This document shows positions 17,279-25,939 of a DNA stretch of 59,142 nt, in pieces. The stretch's first letter is position 1. Every line of letters starts with the position of its first letter. The position numbers and the translations under genes are program-made. The stretch comes from an uncultured Pelagibacteraceae bacterium (GTDB taxonomy: Bacteria > Pseudomonadota > Alphaproteobacteria > Pelagibacterales > AG-422-B15): the NCBI GenBank assembly GCA_902544525.1, contig CACCCN010000005.1, positions 1 through 59,142 of the forward strand. Direction: 5' to 3'. The notes under the pieces are model-generated. The model was given only the letters and a program-made list of their open reading frames with translations, searched no databases and had not been told where the DNA came from.

Positions 17279-17962
17279 ATGGATACATTTCAACTATTCA
17301 GTTTTATGCATCTTGTAACAATTGCTATTGTTGTAAGTTTATCAATTTTTATTCCAGTTATTTGTAAAAATATATTCAGTCTACGTATAAATATACATAT
17401 TTCATATATCATAGGCTCAATACTTATTATCCATGAATTAATAAAGCCATTTTATCGATACCAGTTTTATAACGACCCACTGATTGACATTATTCCTCTA
17501 CACATGTGTCATCTAGCTTCAGTATCTATGGGGTTATTTTTTTTTACAAAGAAACATATTTTTTTTGAGATTGGATATTTCTGGGGTTTGACAGGTAATG
17601 TCATGGCAATCTTGACACCAGATTTAAATGTCTTTTTTGATTGGTTATATTTCACATACTATTTCGGTCACTTCATGCTTCTTTTTGCAATAATATTTAC
17701 TTTATTTTGTCTAAATCATAATATTAATTTCAAGTCTGTAGTTAGGGTTGTATCGATAACCCTAGCTTTCTTACCTTTTATTTATTTATTAAATTTTATT
17801 TTGGGTAGTGAAGCAAATTACTGGTACTTAAATACAATACCAGAGGCAACTTCTTTGCTTTCTTACTTACCTAATCCGCCTTTAAATATAATTTTCCTAA
17901 TACCTATTGGTCTATTCTGTATGCTTTGTGTCTACGCTCCCTATAGATATTTCAAGAAATAA
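17279..17962 (+). CDS. TIGR02206/YwaF-like integral membrane protein
   Basis: 227-aa multi-pass membrane protein with six or seven hydrophobic segments. It resembles the TIGR02206 (YwaF) family: the IIPLHMCHLAS segment near residue 78, WGLTGNVMAILTPDL near 105 and YFGHFMLLF near 130 are the characteristic regions. The function of the family is unknown. It stands alone with its own promoter space, divergent from the DUF2182 gene. Confidence 0.75.
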   Translation: MDTFQLFSFMHLVTIAIVVSLSIFIPVICKNIFSLRINIHISYIIGSILIIHELIKPFYRYQFYNDPLIDIIPLHMCHLASVSMGLFFFTKKHIFFEIGYFWGLTGNVMAILTPDLNVFFDWLYFTYYFGHFMLLFAIIFTLFCLNHNINFKSVVRVVSITLAFLPFIYLLNFILGSEANYWYLNTIPEATSLLSYLPNPPLNIIFLIPIGLFCMLCVYAPYRYFKK

Positions 17963-18045
17963 ACACAAAAACTTTTAGATTTTAGCTGTAAAGTTTTAAT
18001 TTATTGTTGCTACCATAATTATAAAACAATACGATCTCTTTGATT

Positions 18046-19008
18046 ATGGATGATAACAAAAAAGAACCTATTCAACCTGTCAGTGGTAAAATTGTACCAA
18101 GATATTCTGGTCCATCCACATTTGCTCGAATACCTGAGTTAAGAGATGTTGAAGAATGTGATGTTGCAATTGTTGGAGTACCATTTGACGCTGGAACCAG
18201 TTATAGGCCTGGCGCAAGATTTGGACCACAAGCTGTTCGCCAAGCCTCAAGACAATTACGAACAAATTATCATCCAAATTATGATGTTGAGCCCTTTAAA
18301 GTTCAACAAGTTGCAGATGCAGGCGATATAGCTTGTAATCCGTTTAATATTGATGAGGCGATAAAACAAATTGAAGATGGTGCTACTGAACTACTAAATA
18401 AGGTTGGTAGTATTTTAACAATTGGTGGTGATCATACCATTGCATTGCCACTATTACGTGCTATCAATAAAAAATGTGGTCAACCAGTCGCACTTGTCCA
18501 CTTTGATGCCCATTTAGATACTTGGGATACTTATTTTGGTGCTCCATATACGCATGGCACTCCATTTAGACGGGCGCGTGAAGAAGGTTTATTCTTGGAT
18601 GATGCTTCAATGCATGTTGGTATTCGGGGACCATTATACAGCAGAGATGATTTGAAAGATGATGAAGATCTAGGATTTAAAGTGATTCATTGTGATGATT
18701 TTCAGACTCAAAGTATTGAGCAGATTGTTCAAAGAATTAAAGATCGAGTGGGTGACAATCCATTGTATTTATCAATCGATATTGACGTGTTAGATCCCGC
18801 CCACGCCCCTGGTACCGGTACGCCTGAAATTGCTGGTATGAGCAGCAGAGAAATGCTTAATGTTTTAAGAGGCTTATCAGGGATGAATTTGGTCTCTGCC
18901 GATGTGGTTGAGGTAGCACCAGCCTATGATCACGCAGAATTGACCTCGACCGCGGCGGCAACAATCGTATATGAGCTCATAAACATAATTGCCAACCGAA
19001 AAAACTAG
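18046..19008 (+). CDS. speB: Agmatinase / ureohydrolase
   Basis: 320-aa arginase-superfamily enzyme, most like agmatinase, which splits agmatine to putrescine and urea. The binuclear Mn site is complete: GGDHTIALP, HFDAHLDTWD and SIDIDVLDPAHAPGTGTPE. The N-terminal FARIPELRDVEECDVAIVGVPFD is typical of SpeB and guanidinobutyrase. The ATG at 18046 is chosen; an in-frame TTG lies two codons upstream. The gene is followed directly by a putative manganese transporter, which fits an Mn-dependent enzyme. Guanidinobutyrase or guanidinopropionase cannot be excluded. Confidence 0.85.
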   Translation: MDDNKKEPIQPVSGKIVPRYSGPSTFARIPELRDVEECDVAIVGVPFDAGTSYRPGARFGPQAVRQASRQLRTNYHPNYDVEPFKVQQVADAGDIACNPFNIDEAIKQIEDGATELLNKVGSILTIGGDHTIALPLLRAINKKCGQPVALVHFDAHLDTWDTYFGAPYTHGTPFRRAREEGLFLDDASMHVGIRGPLYSRDDLKDDEDLGFKVIHCDDFQTQSIEQIVQRIKDRVGDNPLYLSIDIDVLDPAHAPGTGTPEIAGMSSREMLNVLRGLSGMNLVSADVVEVAPAYDHAELTSTAAATIVYELINIIANRKN

Positions 19009-19040
19009 TTTTTATACTTTTCTTTCCTGCTAATTTAAAA

Positions 19041-19071
19041 TAATAATAATAATCATTCTAAACTAGAATGA
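19041..19071. promoter_or_regulatory. Palindromic operator before the Mn transporter (Fur/Mur/MntR-like)
   Basis: A perfect 8-bp inverted repeat TCATTCTA-AAC-TAGAATGA occupies 19053-19071, 20 bp before the transporter start. Overlapping it at 19041-19059 is TAATAATAATAATCATTCT, which resembles a Fur/Mur box (GATAATGATAATCATTATC). Alphaproteobacteria commonly use the Fur homolog Mur for manganese repression. The position would block transcription or early elongation. Which protein binds is inference. Confidence 0.6.
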
Positions 19072-19091
19072 ATCTAATGTAATATTAGCTT

Positions 19092-20255
19092 ATGAATGAA
19101 CTGATAGCCTCGATCATTGATAGAAGGACTATAATATTTGCCAATGAAGGTAGATTGCTAAAAAAATGCTTTTTAGCAGTATGCGTGCTGGCCCTCGCAT
19201 TTCAACAAGGTCCTCTAGGAGAAGTAGTAAGAGCCTCAATGGTGGATGCCTATATTCAAGTTTCAGTTTTTGTAGGGTTTACATTATTTATTTTTATCGG
19301 TCTCGACTCGCTAACTAAGTTTAATACCGATAAGTTTTTAGAAAATTCAAAAAAATATCATGTAGCAATCGCATCATTACTCGGAGCATTGCCAGGTTGT
19401 GGTGGCGCAATCATAGTTGTTACACAGTATATTCAAGGTCGAATTAGTTTCGGATCATTGGTAGCAGTATTAACTGCTACGATGGGTGATGCCGCATTCT
19501 TATTATTAGCATCAGAACCAATGACGGGAGCTTTTATATTCTTGCTTGGTGGAACAGTTGGAATGATTTCTGGCTATATCGTCGATTTAATTCATTCAAC
19601 AGACTATTTGCAAAATGAATCAAAAATTGATCTACAATTTGAAAAATTAGAAAAAACTTTTGTATCAAAATTCAATCTGTTTTGGTGTGTGATCTTTTTT
19701 CCAGGTTTTATTATTGGATTATTAGTAGCATTCCAAGTTGATGTTGATGCTATGTTGAACTTACCAAAAGAGTTGAGCTTAGTATTTATAATTGGATCTA
19801 TTGGAGCATTTTTATCTATTTTTATGTGGGCTCTGAATCCATTAAGTGACTTTCAATGCTCAACCGATCGATCTCGTAATTATGTATCCAGAGTTATTGA
19901 TACAACAAATTTTGTAACAACTTGGGTTATATGTGGATTTTTAATTTTTGAAATTTTCATGTTTTTTACAGCTATTGATATGAAAAGTGTCTTTAGTGTG
20001 TGGTTACCATTTGTACCGTTGATTGCAATTTTATTTGGATTTTTACCTGGCTGTGGACCACAAATAATCGTAACTACATTTTACCTTAATGGTTACATTC
20101 CCTTATCTGCAGAAATGGGTAATGCAATTTCAAATGATGGTGATGCTCTATTTCCAGCGATAGCTTTGGCACCTAAAGCAGCTATCGTAGCAACATTATA
20201 CAGCGCTATTCCTGCGGTAATTGTTGCATATGGATACATGTATTTATTTGAGTAA
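19092..20255 (+). CDS. Putative manganese transporter (11-TM, MntX-like family)
   Basis: 387-aa membrane protein with about ten hydrophobic segments. The two duplicated signature motifs of the putative manganese transporter family are ASLLGALPGCGGAIIVVTQY (near residue 95) and FGFLPGCGPQIIVTTFYLNG (near 315), each followed by a GD acidic motif (TMGDAAFLL and SNDGDALFPA). Direction of transport is not settled for the family. A palindromic Fur/Mur-like site lies just upstream, and the Mn enzyme agmatinase is the preceding gene, supporting a manganese role. Confidence 0.8.
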   Translation: MNELIASIIDRRTIIFANEGRLLKKCFLAVCVLALAFQQGPLGEVVRASMVDAYIQVSVFVGFTLFIFIGLDSLTKFNTDKFLENSKKYHVAIASLLGALPGCGGAIIVVTQYIQGRISFGSLVAVLTATMGDAAFLLLASEPMTGAFIFLLGGTVGMISGYIVDLIHSTDYLQNESKIDLQFEKLEKTFVSKFNLFWCVIFFPGFIIGLLVAFQVDVDAMLNLPKELSLVFIIGSIGAFLSIFMWALNPLSDFQCSTDRSRNYVSRVIDTTNFVTTWVICGFLIFEIFMFFTAIDMKSVFSVWLPFVPLIAILFGFLPGCGPQIIVTTFYLNGYIPLSAEMGNAISNDGDALFPAIALAPKAAIVATLYSAIPAVIVAYGYMYLFE

Positions 20256-20335
20256 ATATCATTGATTATTAAAAAATAAGTTTCTTTTATTGCCTGAAGC
20301 AGATAGAAGATGCTCACATAATACTATTCCTTCAA

Positions 20336-22153
20336 ATGAAATCAGAACTTAGAAATATTGCAATTATTGCCCACGTTGATCATGGGAAAACAACTTTAAT
20401 TGACTCTATAATGAAACAAACAGGAATGTTTCGCGAAAATCAGCAAGTCGATGAGCGTTTAATGGATTCAGGTGATCTTGAAAAAGAACGTGGCATTACA
20501 ATTTTAGCCAAACCCACCTCTATTTCTTATAACGATGTTAGAATAAACATAATTGATACCCCGGGTCACGCAGACTTTGGTGGTGAAGTTGAACGTGTCT
20601 TGCAAATGGCTGATGGTGTAATTCTTCTAACAGATGCAGCTGAAGGTCCTATGCCACAAACCAAATTTGTTCTTGGTAAAGCATTGGCTTTAGGTTTGAA
20701 ACCTATCGTCATCATAAACAAAATTGATCGACCAGACGGCAGACCTACAGAAGTCGTTGATGAGGTCTTTGATTTATTTGTTGCATTAGATGCCAATGAT
20801 GAACAACTAGATTTTCCAATATTATATGCAGCTGGTAGAGACGGATGGTGTGTTAAGGAATTAGAGGATGAAAGAGTGAATCTGTACCCGCTATTAGATT
20901 TGGTACTGGATCATGTAAAACCTCCAGAAGTAGATCATGATAAACCATTTGCGATGCTCGCAACTCTATTAGACTCCGATCCTTATTTGGGCAGGTGCCT
21001 TATTGGTCGTGTAGCACAAGGTCGGGCAAAAGTTAATGACACAGTCAAAGCCATTAACTTAGATGGAAGTAGTATTGAAAATGGTCGATTAACAAAATTA
21101 TTAACTTTTAAAGGAACTGAACGCGTTATTGTTGATGAAGTGCATGCTGGAGATATTATTTGCATTGCTGGTTTAACCAAAGCTTCAGTGGCCGACACTA
21201 TTTGTGAAACAAGTGTATCTGAACCTCTAGCTTCAACACCAATTGATCCACCTACCATGTCTGTAACCATTACTGTTAATGACTCACCTTTTGGTGGTCG
21301 GGAGGGTAAAAAAGTTACCTCAACTGTCATAAGAGAACGACTTTTAGCTGAGGCAGAAACTAATGTGGCTATTACATTTTCAGAAAATGATCAAAAAGAT
21401 GCATTTGAAATCGGCGGCAGAGGAGAATTACAAATTGGTGTTTTAATAGAGACTATGAGACGTGAAGGGTATGAGCTTATTGTTTCAAGACCACGAGTTT
21501 TATATAAAAAAGATGATAATGGTAATCGGCTTGAACCAATTGAAGAAGTTATAATTGATGTCGATGAAGAATATGTGAGTGCAGTAGTTGATGGCATGAA
21601 TCAGCGAAAAGGTTCAATGATTGATATGCGAGCAGCAGGCGCTGGTAAAACTCGAATTATTTTTCACGCCCCATCAAGAGGACTTATTGGCTACCAAAAT
21701 AAGTTTCTTACTGAAACACGCGGTACTGGGGTGATGAACAGAATTTTCAGTTCATATGATTTATATAAAGGTGACGTTGCCGGCAGGAAAAATGGTGCAT
21801 TAATTTCAACAGATACAGGTACCGCCGTTGCTTATGCAATTTTTAATCTTCAAGATCGTGGTACTATGTTTATTTCACATCAAACACCTGTATATCAGGG
21901 CATGATTGTTGGTGAACATACTCGAGACAATGATTTAGAAATAAATGTTTTAAAAGGCAAACAATTAACAAATGTCAGGGCCTCTGGTACAGACGAGGCT
22001 ATAAAACTTGTTACACCAAGGGTAATGTCATTAGAACAAATGATGGCTTATATAAATGAAGATGAACTATTAGAAGTTACGCCAAGCAGCTTAAGATTAA
22101 GAAAAAAATTTCTTGATCCAATCGAGCGGAAAAGACAAAAAAAATCATCATAG
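20336..22153 (+). CDS. typA: Translational GTPase TypA/BipA
   Basis: 605-aa ribosome-associated GTPase that helps 50S assembly and stress adaptation. The G1 motif is AHVDHGKTTL, switch II DTPGHADFGGEVERVL and G4 NKIDRPDGRP. EF-G-like domains III and V follow, with the BipA-specific C-terminal region (GIMRREG-like MRREGYELIVSRPRV and the GVMNRIFSSY stretch). Length is normal for the family. It is a single-copy housekeeping gene and useful for placing the organism in a tree. Confidence 0.97.
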   Translation: MKSELRNIAIIAHVDHGKTTLIDSIMKQTGMFRENQQVDERLMDSGDLEKERGITILAKPTSISYNDVRINIIDTPGHADFGGEVERVLQMADGVILLTDAAEGPMPQTKFVLGKALALGLKPIVIINKIDRPDGRPTEVVDEVFDLFVALDANDEQLDFPILYAAGRDGWCVKELEDERVNLYPLLDLVLDHVKPPEVDHDKPFAMLATLLDSDPYLGRCLIGRVAQGRAKVNDTVKAINLDGSSIENGRLTKLLTFKGTERVIVDEVHAGDIICIAGLTKASVADTICETSVSEPLASTPIDPPTMSVTITVNDSPFGGREGKKVTSTVIRERLLAEAETNVAITFSENDQKDAFEIGGRGELQIGVLIETMRREGYELIVSRPRVLYKKDDNGNRLEPIEEVIIDVDEEYVSAVVDGMNQRKGSMIDMRAAGAGKTRIIFHAPSRGLIGYQNKFLTETRGTGVMNRIFSSYDLYKGDVAGRKNGALISTDTGTAVAYAIFNLQDRGTMFISHQTPVYQGMIVGEHTRDNDLEINVLKGKQLTNVRASGTDEAIKLVTPRVMSLEQMMAYINEDELLEVTPSSLRLRKKFLDPIERKRQKKSS

Positions 22154-22157
22154 AAGA

Positions 22158-22916
22158 ATGGAACTTATAATTTCAACTGAGACTTTTATTTTTCTATTTT
22201 TAATAGCGATAACAGCAGGCATTGTAGATACTTTGGCAGGTGTGGGTGGCTTAATTGTTTTACCAGCATTAATTCTATCTGGGTTACCGCCATTGACTGC
22301 CTTAGGGACTAATAAAGCACAGTCTTTCGCAGGAACTGGAACTGCAACCTACATGATGACTGTATATAAAAAAATAACTATTAAACAAATGCAACCACTG
22401 ATGGTTACAGCATTTATTGGCTCATTCACAGGCACAGTTTTAGTTCATTTTATTGATAATCAATCACTTTCCATAATTATACCAATAGTTCTAATAATAA
22501 TTGTTACTTACTTCGTATTCTCTCCTCGTATGAAAGAGATCTCGAGTGAGGCAAGAATTTCTGACACCTTATACAAATTTACACTGGCACCAATTATAGG
22601 GCTTTACGATGGTATGTTTGGACCTGGCACCGGTTCTTTCTTTACAGTTAGCGGCGTTGCTTTAAGAGGTAAAAATTTAATTGATGCTACGGCCAACGCA
22701 AAAGCATTAAATTTTGCCACAAATTTAGCTGCTTTAATTGTTTTTTTGTACATTGGTGAAGTTATTATATCAATTGGCATAGTAATGATCATTGGACAGT
22801 TTATTGGAGCGCGAATTGGTTCAAAATTCCTAATCAATATCAATCCAGTTTATCTTCGATATTTTGTAATTGTGCTTTGTCTAATAATGCTATTTCGATA
22901 TTTTAATACGTTTTAA
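22158..22916 (+). CDS. TauE/SafE family membrane transporter
   Basis: About 252-aa protein of the TauE/SafE (sulfite/organosulfonate exporter) family with about eight membrane segments. The two family repeats show as GIVDTLAGVGGLIVLPAL near the N-terminus and GLYDGMFGPGTGSFF past the middle. The ATG at 22158, four bases after the typA stop, is preferred to an in-frame TTG inside typA. Substrates of family members are organic or inorganic sulfur anions; here it is unknown. Confidence 0.88.
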   Translation: MELIISTETFIFLFLIAITAGIVDTLAGVGGLIVLPALILSGLPPLTALGTNKAQSFAGTGTATYMMTVYKKITIKQMQPLMVTAFIGSFTGTVLVHFIDNQSLSIIIPIVLIIIVTYFVFSPRMKEISSEARISDTLYKFTLAPIIGLYDGMFGPGTGSFFTVSGVALRGKNLIDATANAKALNFATNLAALIVFLYIGEVIISIGIVMIIGQFIGARIGSKFLININPVYLRYFVIVLCLIMLFRYFNTF

Positions 22917-23403
22917 AATTTAAAACGAAATTCTTCTGATCTTCAGTCTCTATTGATCCAGGCCTAGCCGATCTGATTATGTTAATTGCATCATTTGGTG
23001 AAATACCAAATTTAGTTAGAATTAAAGCCGATAATAAACCTGTTCTCCCTAATCCAGCCATACAATGTATGAGTATATTTTTGTTATTACATAAATCTGT
23101 AAAGACTTCATCAAGTAGGGCATTTAAGTCATCATATTGATCTAATGGCGGGACACTGAAGTTTATGATAGCAAATTTTGTATATTTAATATTAATTTTG
23201 GTTAGGCTATTAAATAAATAATTCAAATTTAGCTCGTTATTCTGAGTTAGGCTTACCAGCCTATAAATCTCCAAACTCTCGATTAACCTTATATCTTCAT
23301 CAAGATCCTTTCCAATACCAGGACAGCTCGATAAGTATAGTTTCCCATATCTACCTTTTTGAAAGACAGTTTCATCAATATTAATACAGGAATAATCCAA
23401 CAT
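22903..23403 (-). CDS. Dual-specificity / tyrosine phosphatase-like protein
   Basis: 166-aa cysteine phosphatase. The P-loop HCMAGLGRTG (C-x5-R) near residue 113 is the catalytic motif, and an aspartate-bearing VPPLDQYDDLNAL loop precedes it, consistent with the general acid loop of dual-specificity or KAP/CDKN3-like phosphatases. The tail has the AINIIRSARPGSIET segment common to these proteins. Bacterial substrates may be proteins, phosphoinositides or nucleotides. It overlaps the TauE gene end by 14 bp and is divergent from plcP. Confidence 0.82.
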   Translation of the reverse strand: MLDYSCINIDETVFQKGRYGKLYLSSCPGIGKDLDEDIRLIESLEIYRLVSLTQNNELNLNYLFNSLTKINIKYTKFAIINFSVPPLDQYDDLNALLDEVFTDLCNNKNILIHCMAGLGRTGLLSALILTKFGISPNDAINIIRSARPGSIETEDQKNFVLNFKTY

Positions 23404-23490
23404 AAATATTTTGTATTGATTTGTTTTTTTTTATTATGCAAATAATTGAAGCAAAAATACACTAATAAATAATATTAGTACTACTTGCAT

Positions 23491-23528
23491 ATGTAACATT
23501 TATGCATTTGTTGTAACAAATGATTAAT
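23491..23528 (+). promoter_or_regulatory. Candidate PhoB boxes upstream of plcP
   Basis: Two Pho-box-like pairs lie here: ATGTAAC at 23491 and ATGCATT at 23502 (11 bp apart), then TTGTAAC at 23511 and GATTAAT at 23522 (11 bp apart). They resemble the clearer array before pstS. They lie 45-80 bp before the plcP start, a normal promoter distance. The second half-sites are weak, so the call is moderate. Confidence 0.5.
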
Positions 23529-23571
23529 ATTTTTTCTGTAAAATAGAAATAATGATTCTTTTTTTATATCT

Positions 23572-24396
23572 ATGTCTACTAACAACGTAATTCCTTTACT
23601 AAAATATAGAACAATTTTTATTTCTGATTTTCATTTAGGCTCTAAAGGATGTCAGTCCTCAATGCTTTTAGATTTTTTAAGAAATACAAGATCAGATTAT
23701 CTATATCTCGTTGGAGACATTATTGATGGCTGGAGATTAAAAAATAAATGGTTTTGGCCACAAGAACATAATGATGTTGTTCAGAAAATTCTTAGAAAAG
23801 CAAGGCATGGTACAAAAGTATATTACGTTTCTGGAAATCATGATGAGTTAGTCAGAAAATTCGTACCCATAAACCTGGGTGAAGTAAATATTGTAAATGA
23901 AGTTATACATATTACAGCAGATAATAAAAAATTATTAATACTTCATGGTGATAAATTTGATGCAATCATAAGAGTTGCTCCATGGTTAGCTCATTTGGGT
24001 GACTATGCTTATGACTTTGCACTTTGGATAAATGTTACACTCAATAAAATAAGAAAAGCGCTTGGTTATAAATATTGGTCATTATCAAAATTCTTAAAAT
24101 TAAAAGTCAAAAAAGCTGTGTCATATATTAATAGGTATGAAGAAGTTGTAGCAAATTATGCATTTAAAAAAAATATGAATGGTGTGGTTTGTGGACACAT
24201 TCATCACGCATCAGATAGGATAATTGGTGATGTCCATTATTATAATGATGGTGATTGGGTGGAAAATTGCTCTGCTTTAGTTGAACATTTTGATGGCAAG
24301 CTAGAACTGATATATTGGAAAGATATTATAGAGACATATGAGGGCTCTCAATTATCATCTCCAACTTATTCAACCAATAGTACTAATTCATTTTGA
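23572..24396 (+). CDS. plcP: PlcP-type metallophosphoesterase (phospholipase C), lipid remodelling
   Basis: 274-aa LpxH-like calcineurin-fold phosphoesterase. The metal motifs are SDFHLGSKG, GDIIDGWRLKNKWFWP, SGNHDELVR, LHGDKFDA and VVCGHIHHA. The WRLKNKWFWPQEHNDVVQ segment is characteristic of PlcP, the phospholipase C that removes phosphate headgroups from phospholipids during phosphate starvation in alphaproteobacteria. The next gene is a glycosyltransferase overlapping by 4 bp, the plcP-agt pair known from SAR11 and rhizobial relatives. It lies at the head of a phosphate-starvation island with Pho-box-like repeats upstream. LpxH itself is a less likely alternative. Confidence 0.85.
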   Translation: MSTNNVIPLLKYRTIFISDFHLGSKGCQSSMLLDFLRNTRSDYLYLVGDIIDGWRLKNKWFWPQEHNDVVQKILRKARHGTKVYYVSGNHDELVRKFVPINLGEVNIVNEVIHITADNKKLLILHGDKFDAIIRVAPWLAHLGDYAYDFALWINVTLNKIRKALGYKYWSLSKFLKLKVKKAVSYINRYEEVVANYAFKKNMNGVVCGHIHHASDRIIGDVHYYNDGDWVENCSALVEHFDGKLELIYWKDIIETYEGSQLSSPTYSTNSTNSF

Positions 24397-25403
24397 AAAT
24401 ATTAATAGCAACTGACGCTTGGGCCCCTCAGACTAACGGAGTAGTCAGAACATATGAAACTCTTGGTAAATACCTAATATTAGAAGATCATGATCTATTT
24501 TTCATTACGCCCAATATGTTTTTTACAATTCCATTGATTACATATCCTGAAATTAAATTAGCGATTAATGCCTGGTTCAGTGTTGGAAAAAAAATCAGAA
24601 ATTTCAATCCCGATATAATTCATATAGCTACAGAAGGGCCAATAGGTCTAGCAACGCGAAATTATTGCACAAGACATAAACTCCCGTTTACAACTGCTTA
24701 TTGTACTAAATTTCCTGAGTACATTTTTGAGCGATTCAGAGTCCCACTTTCTTTTACTTATAAAATCATCAAATGGTTTCATAAAAACTCTTATAATATT
24801 CTTGTAACTACGGAAACAATAAGAAATGAGTTAAAAGTTCGTGGAATAACTAATACTTCTGAGTGGACGCGAGGCGTTGATCTTAGACAATTTAATCATG
24901 AATCTAAGATAGACCTTAAATTTAAGAAGCCTATTTATCTCTACGTTGGACGAGTTTCTGTTGAAAAATCAATTGATGATTTTTTAGATCTCGAACTTGA
25001 TGGAACAAAGTTGGTTGTTGGTGATGGGCCTTATAGAAAAAAACTTGAAAAAAAATACAAAAAAAATTCTGTATTTGTTGGTGCAAAATTTGGTAAAGAA
25101 TTAGCATCTTATTATGCATCATCTGACGTTTTCGTTTTTCCATCTAAATCTGATACATTTGGCATGGTTATGATAGAGGCATTAGCATGTGGAATACCAG
25201 TTGCAGCATATCCAGTACCAGGACCATTAGATATTTTTAATAATTCAGATATTAATGTACTTGATAAAAATCTTGAAATATCAATTTCTAGAGCTCTTCA
25301 AATAGACTCTAAAAAATGTATAGATCATGCTAAGAAATTCACTTGGGAAAATTGTGCAAAGCAGTTTATGACATCACAAAAAAAAATTGAGTATCAACAG
25401 TAA
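24393..25403 (+). CDS. agt: Glycosyltransferase Agt-like (glycolipid synthesis on diacylglycerol)
   Basis: 336-aa GT4-type glycosyltransferase. The N-terminal TDAWAPQTNGVVRT is the classic acceptor/nucleotide motif. PIYLYVGRVSVEKSI starts the C-domain, and FVFPSKSDTFGMVMIEALACGIPVAAYP is the E-x7-E donor-sugar site. The start is a TTG whose bases overlap the plcP stop by 4 bp, so translation is coupled. In marine alphaproteobacteria Agt adds glucose or glucuronate to the diacylglycerol released by PlcP, replacing phospholipids when phosphate is short. That specific role is inferred from the pairing. Confidence 0.83.
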   Translation: MKILIATDAWAPQTNGVVRTYETLGKYLILEDHDLFFITPNMFFTIPLITYPEIKLAINAWFSVGKKIRNFNPDIIHIATEGPIGLATRNYCTRHKLPFTTAYCTKFPEYIFERFRVPLSFTYKIIKWFHKNSYNILVTTETIRNELKVRGITNTSEWTRGVDLRQFNHESKIDLKFKKPIYLYVGRVSVEKSIDDFLDLELDGTKLVVGDGPYRKKLEKKYKKNSVFVGAKFGKELASYYASSDVFVFPSKSDTFGMVMIEALACGIPVAAYPVPGPLDIFNNSDINVLDKNLEISISRALQIDSKKCIDHAKKFTWENCAKQFMTSQKKIEYQQ

Positions 25404-25407
25404 GCTG

Positions 25408-25926
25408 CTACAAGTCTTTAGGTTTTATAAAGTTAATAAGTTCGCAGTCATCTTTTTTTGAATCGTGCCAATTATCTGAATTTAATTTTAATATTGCAAG
25501 TGAACACGTTGGATACTTGAGTGAGACTTCATTTTTAAATCTCATCTTCTTAGAATTTTCAGATAATTCTAATGTTAATTTTCTGATCGTAGGCTCATGA
25601 TTTACAATTAGTAGATGATTAAACTTATTATCTGTGTTTATTATTCTTTCCTTAAGTAACTTTGAGTCACACAAATAGATAGTTTTATCAATAGAAATTA
25701 AAACCTTTGGGTATAGCTTTCTTTTAAAAATTAGTTCGTATGTGCTTATTGTTCTTTGTGAAGAAGAAACATAAGCAATTTCTGGAATTATTTTGTTTTG
25801 TGAAATAAATGTTTCAATTTTATGACAAGCTTTAATTCCTCGATCAGACAATGGTCTATCATGGTCTTTTAGTAATGGGTTGGTCCAACTTGATTTAGCA
25901 TGACGCAACAGGTATATATATTTCAT
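25408..25926 (-). CDS. SixA-like phosphohistidine phosphatase (histidine phosphatase superfamily)
   Basis: About 172-aa histidine phosphatase. The catalytic RHG-type motif is LLRHAKSSW, the next arginine is in HDRPLSDRG, and the second histidine is in LLIVNHEPTI, the pattern of SixA. SixA removes phosphate from His-phosphorylated proteins such as ArcB or the nitrogen PTS. The ATG at 25926 puts the motif at residue 5, as in homologs; the frame extends to 25986 but would overlap ppk. Divergent from ppk with only 13 bp between starts. Confidence 0.82.
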   Translation of the reverse strand: MKYIYLLRHAKSSWTNPLLKDHDRPLSDRGIKACHKIETFISQNKIIPEIAYVSSSQRTISTYELIFKRKLYPKVLISIDKTIYLCDSKLLKERIINTDNKFNHLLIVNHEPTIRKLTLELSENSKKMRFKNEVSLKYPTCSLAILKLNSDNWHDSKKDDCELINFIKPKDL

Positions 25927-25939
25927 TCTTAATAAGATC

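Noticed and set aside
19041-19052. AATAAT run as a simple-sequence repeat for phase variation
   Set aside because: Only four short units, outside any reading frame, and it forms part of a better explained Fur-like site.
20566-21597. Several long open frames antisense to typA
   Set aside because: They are mirror frames of a strongly conserved GTPase gene, have no ribosome sites or domains, and are expected from codon bias.
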